DNA of 32,483 bases from Verrucomicrobiia bacterium. GTDB taxonomy: Bacteria > Verrucomicrobiota > Verrucomicrobiia > Limisphaerales > UBA11358. Location of the stretch: the NCBI GenBank assembly GCA_030038175.1, contig JASHPN010000375.1, forward strand, positions 1 to 32,483. Direction: 5' to 3'. How positions within the stretch are numbered: the stretch's first letter is position 1; each line of letters opens with the position of its first letter. The position numbers were made by a program, and so were the translations under genes. The notes beneath the pieces were generated by a model. It saw only the letters and a list, made by a program, of their open reading frames with translations, was not told where the DNA came from and searched no databases. Below are positions 25,808-32,483 of the stretch, piece by piece.

Positions 25808-26472
25808 AAACTTTTCAAAAAATCAAAAACGCGCCGCCATGGCATCCCGCCTCCGGGTTTACGCTCGTGGAGATGATGATGGTGACCGGAATTTTTCTAT
25901 TCATTTTCGTCGGCGTCATGGTGGGGGTTCAACTTTTTGGGTTGCGCATTTCTACTTTGAGTGCGACGAAATTGGTGGCCACCCAGGGCGCGCGCACGGC
26001 ATTGAATCAAATGCGCGACAGCATCCGGGAGGGAAAAATCGTTTATGTCGGAAACTGCGGCACGATCGGCACTTCTACCTTCACGCTCCTGAGCGCGACC
26101 AACGTACAGGTCGGAAACGCGTTGATCGTTTATCCCACCACAAACACGACCTGGTATACGGTTTATTATTTGGATACGAACACCAGCACCAATATTTTGA
26201 CTCAGTTCAACGTCAGCAACTCGGCCGTCGTATATACCAACCAGCTCGCTTCCTATATCACGAATATCAACGTCTTTGACGCTGAAAGCTGGAGCCTCGA
26301 TGGCACCACTTTAGTGACCAATTACACGAGCATAGATAATCGCGAGCTCATTCACGTGACACTGCAGTTTTCTCAATGGGAATATCCCATCGCGTTTGTC
26401 GGAGGACATGACTTCAATGCCTTCGACTATTATCAATTGCGCACCAAAGTTTTCCGCCGCGCATGGAATTGA
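25804..26472 (+). CDS. Type IV pilin-like minor pilin (PilW-like)
   Basis: SGFTLVEMMMVTGIFLFIFVGVMVGVQLFGLRIS prepilin motif; ATG at 25804 overlaps the preceding stop (ATGA). Confidence 0.85.
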   Translation: MKTFQKIKNAPPWHPASGFTLVEMMMVTGIFLFIFVGVMVGVQLFGLRISTLSATKLVATQGARTALNQMRDSIREGKIVYVGNCGTIGTSTFTLLSATNVQVGNALIVYPTTNTTWYTVYYLDTNTSTNILTQFNVSNSAVVYTNQLASYITNINVFDAESWSLDGTTLVTNYTSIDNRELIHVTLQFSQWEYPIAFVGGHDFNAFDYYQLRTKVFRRAWN

Positions 26473-26479
26473 GGCCCGT

Positions 26480-28549
26480 ATGAAAACCATATCGTACCCA
26501 TATCGTCAAAACCAGGCCGCTTACGCCTTGCTCGTCACCATGACGTTTTTGGCGATGATGCTCGTCGTTTTCATCACGATGATGTTTTTCACGACCAGCA
26601 ACGCCAAACTGACGCAGCGGAACAATCAATACAACGCCAGCGAAGCGGCCGCGGAAGCGGCGACGGAAACCGTTGTGTCGCAAATGACCCACGACTATGA
26701 GTTCGGGAGCCTTTCCAATAGCGGCACCTATTACGGCACCTCCTTTCTGCCGACAAACAACCAGGGGAGCTGGCCGATTCAATATACTTACAGCAATCCT
26801 TCAAACAGCACCAGCGGCCAGATTTATGTTTCGATCGGCGCATGGACCGCCTCGGCGGAGCCGCTTGATTCGCAATTTACCGGCCTGTATGGTGAAGAGC
26901 AGGACGTCACCATTGCGGCCACGGCCACGCCTGCGACGGGCACCGCGGTGCCTTCCACGGTGACCGAGACGCTTCAGTTTGCGTCCATCCCGCTTTTTCA
27001 ATTTGCCATATTTTACAATGTGAATCTGGAAATTGCGGCGGCGCAAACCCTGGATATCGTGGGTCCCGTCTATTCCAACGGCGGCATTTGGTCAGGGTCC
27101 GACACCATCACCTTTTCCAGCACGGTTTCCGCGGTGGGCCTGGCCACCAACGAAGTGGGCGACCCGTTTTGCGCGGGATATTCCGGCAGTGGAAGGTCCA
27201 CGTACACGATTACCAATCAACCCACCTCCGGAAATGACACGCTCACGATGCCGGTTGGCACCAACAACAACCCGGCGTCGGTTGAGGCGGTCGTCAACAT
27301 TCCTCCATCCAGTTACCCGAGTGACACTTCGGCCGCATACACGACCAACGGCGAGCTTTATACCGCCAATGCAGCCGATCTGTTCGTAACCAACTATCCC
27401 AGTGGAACAAATCAGGGCTGGAGATCAACCTTCCAGGTCGGCGCGCCGATGGCGGTCTATTATCAGGATGCCGCAAATGGGCCCAATTATCTCGCCTGGG
27501 CCACTAACGATTTCTACCTGGTTTCCAATGTGACGGTGGGTAAATTCTACGCCACAAATTGGGTTCCCATCTATTCGCCCGCTTACGCCAATGGTTTCCT
27601 GGCAACCAACGGATTTATCTTCACCAATAACATAACTACACTGAGGTTTACAAATACATCAGGCACCTACGTGGGAACAAACATCGTATGGTATATGGGC
27701 TACTCGTTTTTAACAAACGTCCTGTTCTATGATTGGCGGGAAGGCTGGCATCTGGGAAGCGGTCCTGCCAAAGTCATCTATGCGACCCAACTGGATCTTA
27801 AGGCGATGAACGTATGGATGACGAATGACGCGGCGAACAATAACGACATCTATGGCGGCAGCAATTATAACGCGCAATGCCAGTCCTCGTTTCACAAGTC
27901 GCGCCCCATAGATTCCATGTATATTTTTAACGCCGTTCCGCTGAGCTCGACCGTGCTTCCCGCGGTGCGGGTTATGAATGGAGGAATGATGCCGGCGAAC
28001 ATGGGCAGCAGGGGTTTTGGGCTGGCCACCGCCATGCAGATCTATGTTTGGGGCGATTATAACGTCTCGAACAGCCTCGGCTCTTCGATCAGCGAAAACA
28101 ATACCGTTTACACCGAGCCGGCCGCGCTGATGGGTGATGCGGTTACCATCCTGTCAGACTCATGGTTGGACACGAACAGCCTTGCCCTGCATACGGGCGG
28201 CCCGTCTGCCTCACAAACGACCATTAACGCCGGCTGCATGGAAGGCATTGTCGAATCCAATACCAATAATGCGGCGAGCGAAGGCACATCTGACGGTTAC
28301 AGTGGCGGGGTTGAAAATTTCCTGCGAACGCTGGAAAATTGGAGCAGCGTCAAGCTTTGGTATAACGGTTCCATTGTCGTGATGTTTCCGAGCCAATACG
28401 CCACCAATTGCTGGCAGCAGACCGGCTATTATTACACGGCGCCCTCCCGCAGTTGGGCCTTTGACACCAATTTCATGATTCAGGCTGATTTGCCGCCCTT
28501 GATGCCGCAGGCCAAAGGCGTCATTCGCGGAACCTGGGCCGCGCAGTGA
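26480..28549 (+). CDS. Large PilX-like pilus-associated protein, copy 1
   Basis: N-terminal hydrophobic pilin-like segment AAYALLVTMTFLAMMLVVFITMMFFTTSNAKLTQRNNQYNASEAAAEAATETVVSQM, then an extracellular region of about 600 aa. ATG 26480 preferred over the ORF-track start at 26396. Confidence 0.8.
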   Translation: MKTISYPYRQNQAAYALLVTMTFLAMMLVVFITMMFFTTSNAKLTQRNNQYNASEAAAEAATETVVSQMTHDYEFGSLSNSGTYYGTSFLPTNNQGSWPIQYTYSNPSNSTSGQIYVSIGAWTASAEPLDSQFTGLYGEEQDVTIAATATPATGTAVPSTVTETLQFASIPLFQFAIFYNVNLEIAAAQTLDIVGPVYSNGGIWSGSDTITFSSTVSAVGLATNEVGDPFCAGYSGSGRSTYTITNQPTSGNDTLTMPVGTNNNPASVEAVVNIPPSSYPSDTSAAYTTNGELYTANAADLFVTNYPSGTNQGWRSTFQVGAPMAVYYQDAANGPNYLAWATNDFYLVSNVTVGKFYATNWVPIYSPAYANGFLATNGFIFTNNITTLRFTNTSGTYVGTNIVWYMGYSFLTNVLFYDWREGWHLGSGPAKVIYATQLDLKAMNVWMTNDAANNNDIYGGSNYNAQCQSSFHKSRPIDSMYIFNAVPLSSTVLPAVRVMNGGMMPANMGSRGFGLATAMQIYVWGDYNVSNSLGSSISENNTVYTEPAALMGDAVTILSDSWLDTNSLALHTGGPSASQTTINAGCMEGIVESNTNNAASEGTSDGYSGGVENFLRTLENWSSVKLWYNGSIVVMFPSQYATNCWQQTGYYYTAPSRSWAFDTNFMIQADLPPLMPQAKGVIRGTWAAQ

Positions 28550-28702
28550 CGGCATTAACCGTGGGCGCGGTGTCGCTTTTTATGACAGTCGTGGGTTGAT
28601 AATCCAAATATTCCATAAATATCTGCGGGTTTTGGGCGTGATTTGCCGGCGGCACATACCCTGCTAACATCCTGTTGCTTCGGGGGATATGGGATATGGG
28701 TT

Positions 28703-30793
28703 ATGTGGATACGGGTGAAGCGATTTAAGAATTATCAAAGCCGGGCTGGCTATGCCTTGCTTGTGACAATGACGTTTTTGGCGATGATGCTCGTCGTTTT
28801 CACCACGATGATGTTTTTCACGACCAGCAACGCCAAAATCACTCAGAGGAACAATCAATATAACGCAAGCGAAGCGGCCGCCGAAGCGGCGACAGAAATG
28901 GTTCTTGCCCAAATGACTCACGACTATGAGTTCGGGAGCCTTTCCAACAGCGGCGCCTATTACGGCACCTCCTTTCTGCCGACAAACAATCAGAGCAGTT
29001 GGCCGATTCAATATTCTTACAGCAATCCTTCAAACAATGCCAGCGGCCAGATTTATGTTTCGATCGGCCCATGGACCGCAAGCGCGGTGGCGCTCAATTC
29101 CCAATTTACCGGATTGTATGGTGAAGAGCAGGACGTCACCATTGCGGCCACGGCCACGCCTGCGACGGGCGCCCCCGTGCCTTCCACGGTCACCGAGACG
29201 CTTCAATTCGCCTCAATCCCCCTCTTTCAATTTGCCATATTTTACAATATGAACCTCGAAATTGCGGCGGCGCAAACCTTGAATATCGTCGGCCCCGTCT
29301 ATTCCAATGGCGGCATTTGGTCGGGATCCGACACCATCACCTTTTCCAGCACGGTGTCCGCCGTGGGCCTGGCCACCAACGAAGTGGACGACCCGTTTTG
29401 CGCGGGATACGCCGGCAGTGGAAGATCACAATACGTGCTGGCAAGTCAGCCGACCTCTGACAATGACACGCTCACCATGCCGGTCGGCACCAACAATAAT
29501 CCGGCGTCGGTTGAGGCCATCATCAATATTCCGCCGTCCAATTATGCGAGTGACACTTCGGCCGCGTACACGACCAACGGCGAGCTTTATATCGCCAACG
29601 CAGCGGACCTTTTTCTGACCAACTATCCTGGCGGAACAAATCAGGGTTGGAACTCAACCTACCAGGTCGGCGCCCCCATGGCTCTCTATTATCAGGATGC
29701 CGCAAATGGACCCAATTATCTCACTTGGTGTACCAATGACTTTTATCTTGTCTCAAACACCTTTTCAAAATCGGTCTATGCGACAAACTACATTCCCTTT
29801 TATTCGCCTGCTTACGCCAATGGTTTTCAGGCGGCCAACGGATTCTTGTTCACCAATAATGTAACCACACTTCAATTTACAAATACTTCCGGACCGGAGA
29901 CAGGCACAAACATCGTATGGTATATGGGTTATTCGTTTTTAACGAACGTCCTGTTCTACGATTGGCGCGAAGGCTGGCATTTGGGAAGCGGTCCTCCCAA
30001 AGTCGTCTATGCGACTCAACTGGATCTTAAAGCCTTGAATGTTTGGATGACGAACAACGCGGCCAACAATAACGACATCTATGGCGGCAGCAATTATAAC
30101 GCGCAATGCCAGTCCTCGTTTCACAAGTCGCGCGCCCTGGATTCCATGTATATTTTCAACGCCGTTTCACTGAGCTCAACGGCGCTTCCCGCGGTGCGAG
30201 TTATGAATGGAGGAATGATGCCGGTGAATATGGGCAGCCGGGGTTTTGGGCTGGCCACCGCCATGCCGATCTATGTTTGGGGCGATTATAACGTCTCGAA
30301 CAGCCTGGGCTCTTCGATCAGCCAAAACAATACCGTTTACACCGAGCCGGCCGCGCTGATGGGTGATGCGGTTACCATCCTTTCAGATGGCTGGCAGGAC
30401 TCCAAAAGTTCGTCTTCAAACTCGTCAACAGATACCAGGGGCGGCCCGTCCGCTTCACAAACGACCATAAACGCCGGCTGCATGGAAGGCATTGTCGAAT
30501 CCAATACCAATAATCCGGCCAGTGAAGGCACATCTGACGGTTACAGCGGCGGGGTTGAAAATTTCCTGCGAACGCTGGAAGATTGGAGCAGCGTCAAGCT
30601 TTGGTATAATGGTTCCATTGTCGTGATGTTTCCGAGCCAATACGCCACCAATTGCTGGCAGCAGACCGGCTATTATTACACGGCGCCCTCCCGCAGTTGG
30701 GCCTTTGACACCAATTTCATGATTCAGGCTGATTTGCCGCCCTTGATGCCGCAGGCCAAGGGCGTCATTCGCGGAAGCTGGGCCGCGCAGTGA
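28703..30793 (+). CDS. Large PilX-like pilus-associated protein, copy 2 (tandem paralog)
   Basis: Near full-length similarity to copy 1, including AGYALLVTMTFLAMMLVVFTTMMFFTTSNAKITQRNNQYNASEAAAEAATE and an almost identical C-terminal ~110 aa. Start at 28703 (ATG) or 28715 (GTG) uncertain. Confidence 0.8.
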   Translation: MWIRVKRFKNYQSRAGYALLVTMTFLAMMLVVFTTMMFFTTSNAKITQRNNQYNASEAAAEAATEMVLAQMTHDYEFGSLSNSGAYYGTSFLPTNNQSSWPIQYSYSNPSNNASGQIYVSIGPWTASAVALNSQFTGLYGEEQDVTIAATATPATGAPVPSTVTETLQFASIPLFQFAIFYNMNLEIAAAQTLNIVGPVYSNGGIWSGSDTITFSSTVSAVGLATNEVDDPFCAGYAGSGRSQYVLASQPTSDNDTLTMPVGTNNNPASVEAIINIPPSNYASDTSAAYTTNGELYIANAADLFLTNYPGGTNQGWNSTYQVGAPMALYYQDAANGPNYLTWCTNDFYLVSNTFSKSVYATNYIPFYSPAYANGFQAANGFLFTNNVTTLQFTNTSGPETGTNIVWYMGYSFLTNVLFYDWREGWHLGSGPPKVVYATQLDLKALNVWMTNNAANNNDIYGGSNYNAQCQSSFHKSRALDSMYIFNAVSLSSTALPAVRVMNGGMMPVNMGSRGFGLATAMPIYVWGDYNVSNSLGSSISQNNTVYTEPAALMGDAVTILSDGWQDSKSSSSNSSTDTRGGPSASQTTINAGCMEGIVESNTNNPASEGTSDGYSGGVENFLRTLEDWSSVKLWYNGSIVVMFPSQYATNCWQQTGYYYTAPSRSWAFDTNFMIQADLPPLMPQAKGVIRGSWAAQ

Positions 30794-30854
30794 CCTTGCA
30801 GCGAAAGCCACTTTTCGCGCTTGCCCTTCCGGCTTTTCAAATATACTGCCGGAA

Positions 30855-31952
30855 ATGAAAGCGGCGATTTTTTATGGCAAAGAGGACATTCAAATCCACG
30901 AAGTCGCTCCGCGTCCGCTCAAGCCGGGCGAGGTTCGCATCCAGATTGCCGCCGCCTTGACGTGTGGAACGGACCTGAAGGTTTTTAAGCGGGGTTACCA
31001 CGCCAAAATGCTTACGCCGCCTTCGCCCTTCGGGCATGAATTGGCGGGGACCATCTCGGAAATCGCCGAAACCCGTTCCGTCTCGCCTTCAGCCTCAACG
31101 GGAAGGTGGAAGATGGGCGACCGCGTCGTCGTTGCCAATTCGGCCCCTTGCGGCTCGTGCTTCTTTTGCAAAAACGGACGGGAAAATCTGTGCGACGATT
31201 TGCTTTTTCTGAACGGCGCGTACGCCGAGACGATCGCGGTGCCGGCGCGGCTGGTCGAAAAAAATATGCTGCGCCTGAAACCCAAAACCAGGTTTGAGGA
31301 TGCGGCCTTGGCCGAACCGCTCGCCTGCGTGGCCCAGGGTATGGACGATTTGAATTTGCGGAAGGGGCAACACGTCCTGGTCCTGGGCGCCGGCCCGATT
31401 GGATTGATGTTTGTGGCATTGGCGAAACATCTGGGCTGCCGCGCAAGCGTCGCGGGCCGAGGATCAAATCGGCTGCGGGCGGCGCAGCAATTGGGCGCGG
31501 ACAAAGTCTTTGAGGTGGGAAAAGATGGTGACATTTGGGGGGCGGTTCGTGGCTCTCCCATGGCAGGCCCGCCTCCCGCTGCCAGGATAAACGGCGGAGA
31601 CGGTTCTGAATTTGACGTGGTGATTGAAGCGATTGGAAAACCCGAAACCTGGGAGGCGGCGGTGCGCCTGGTCCGCCGGGGCGGCTCGGTGAATTTCTTC
31701 GGCGGCTGCCCATCCGGGACCACGATTTCGCTGGATACAAAAATGATTCACTACTCGAATCTGGCATTGCTGGCCAGTTTTCACCATACCCCAAGGACCT
31801 TCCGGAAAGCATTGAAATTGATTGAAGCGGGAATCGTCCGGGCAAAGGATTTCGTGGATGGAGAATGGCCGCTCAGCCAACTTCCGGAATTATTCAGGCA
31901 AATGTCCGTGGAAAACCGCGCCATCAAGGCGCTGGTCAGGGTCCGCGAATGA
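30855..31952 (+). CDS. Zinc-dependent MDR (alcohol/threonine dehydrogenase-like) oxidoreductase
   Basis: TCGTDLKVFKRG, FGHELAGTISEI, KMGDRVVVANSAPCGSCFFCKNGRENLCDDL (structural Zn cysteines), VLVLGAGPIGLMFVALAKHLGC (Rossmann), FDVVIEAIGKPETWEAAVRLVRRGGSVNFFGGCPSGT. Confidence 0.92.
   Translation: MKAAIFYGKEDIQIHEVAPRPLKPGEVRIQIAAALTCGTDLKVFKRGYHAKMLTPPSPFGHELAGTISEIAETRSVSPSASTGRWKMGDRVVVANSAPCGSCFFCKNGRENLCDDLLFLNGAYAETIAVPARLVEKNMLRLKPKTRFEDAALAEPLACVAQGMDDLNLRKGQHVLVLGAGPIGLMFVALAKHLGCRASVAGRGSNRLRAAQQLGADKVFEVGKDGDIWGAVRGSPMAGPPPAARINGGDGSEFDVVIEAIGKPETWEAAVRLVRRGGSVNFFGGCPSGTTISLDTKMIHYSNLALLASFHHTPRTFRKALKLIEAGIVRAKDFVDGEWPLSQLPELFRQMSVENRAIKALVRVRE
31072..31102. repeat. Short palindromic segment inside MDR gene (segment 1)
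   Basis: CCCGTT (31072-31077)/AACGGG (31097-31102) arms coincide with the extra peptide TRSVSPSASTGR. Confidence 0.4.
31561..31584. repeat. Short palindromic segment inside MDR gene (segment 2)
   Basis: TGGCAG (31561-31566)/CTGCCA (31579-31584) arms coincide with the extra peptide GSPMAGPPPAARINGG. Confidence 0.45.
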
Positions 31953-32483
31953 ATTTTTCGACGACTTTTTGGAGATTCTTCAAATCCGGCAGGTTGATGT
32001 ACATCATGTGGCCGGCGTCGAATTGGGCATAGACAATGTTGGTGCGATAGTTTGGGTCCAGGGCCATGTGATCAATCGCGTAGTGCATGGTGTCAATCGG
32101 GCAAACCAGGTCGCACCGGCCGCCCAACACCAGGATTCGCATGTAGGGATTCTGGTTCATCGTCGCGGCCAGGCGGCCGGCAGCGCTGGGATAATTATTG
32201 GGCGCGCCATAATTCCATGGCTGCACACCAGCCAGCACTTCATAAGGCAAATCATCCTCAAATTTTAACTCGCCGCGGACATAGGCGTTCATGGCCGCCG
32301 CAAAAGGCCCGTACACCGCCGCGTCAGACGGATCGAAATCCGGATATTCCGATGCCGGGTCATCGTCGCGCCCGGTGATGCGCGCGTCGTATGCGCCCAG
32401 GATCAATCCTTCATCATGCAATAATTGTTTTCGAAAGACGCCGGGATCAATGCGCAGGTCGTTGTCGCTGATAATATTTGTCT
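31936..32483 (-). CDS. Serine carboxypeptidase-like (peptidase S10 family) protein, partial (5' end outside window)
   Basis: LRIDPGVFRKQLLHDEGLILGAYDARITGRDDDP, NQNPYMRILVLGGRCDLVCPIDTMHYAIDHMALDPNYRTNIVYAQFDAGHMMYINLPDLKNLQKVVEKFI. The frame stays open past 32421 to the window end; the ORF-track start there is an internal TTG. Confidence 0.85.
   Translation of the reverse strand, partial: TNIISDNDLRIDPGVFRKQLLHDEGLILGAYDARITGRDDDPASEYPDFDPSDAAVYGPFAAAMNAYVRGELKFEDDLPYEVLAGVQPWNYGAPNNYPSAAGRLAATMNQNPYMRILVLGGRCDLVCPIDTMHYAIDHMALDPNYRTNIVYAQFDAGHMMYINLPDLKNLQKVVEKFIRGP

Overview
The window looks like a chromosomal segment from a Verrucomicrobiota-type bacterium. That placement is inferred from gene content and intergenic repeat style and was not verified. 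Left to right it holds: an rpoD-type sigma-70 gene with a strong intrinsic terminator; a class-A RNase P RNA (rnpB) whose P1 and P2 stems can be traced; a GHL10-type glycosyl hydrolase-like protein; and a minus-strand signalling block made of a REC-PAS-HK-REC hybrid kinase, an XRE-HTH plus receiver fusion, and a Ser/Thr kinase-TM-7x delta-60 repeat protein. These are followed by a secreted beta-propeller lactonase, riboflavin genes ribE and ribD, a GH92 lipoprotein, and a repeat-dense intergenic region of about 0.8 kb. Next come an eboD-like/eboF-like pair, a divergent membrane pyrophosphatase, an ABC-2 permease without a local ATPase, a CPBP protease, thiL-tsaE-tsaB, and a pilin-like operon ending in two tandem ~700-aa PilX-like paralogs. 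The window closes with an MDR dehydrogenase and a truncated S10-type serine carboxypeptidase. No CRISPR array, tRNA, transposase or recognisable defence island was found. The main leads are (i) small palindromic or dispersed repeats that reach into genes (ribD both ends, the stop of the eboF-like gene, two in-frame segments of the MDR gene); (ii) the XRE-receiver fusion beside a hybrid kinase and a kinase/propeller sensor; (iii) the mosaic tandem duplication of giant PilX-like proteins; (iv) a minimal eboD-eboF pair; and (v) the divergent M-PPase.
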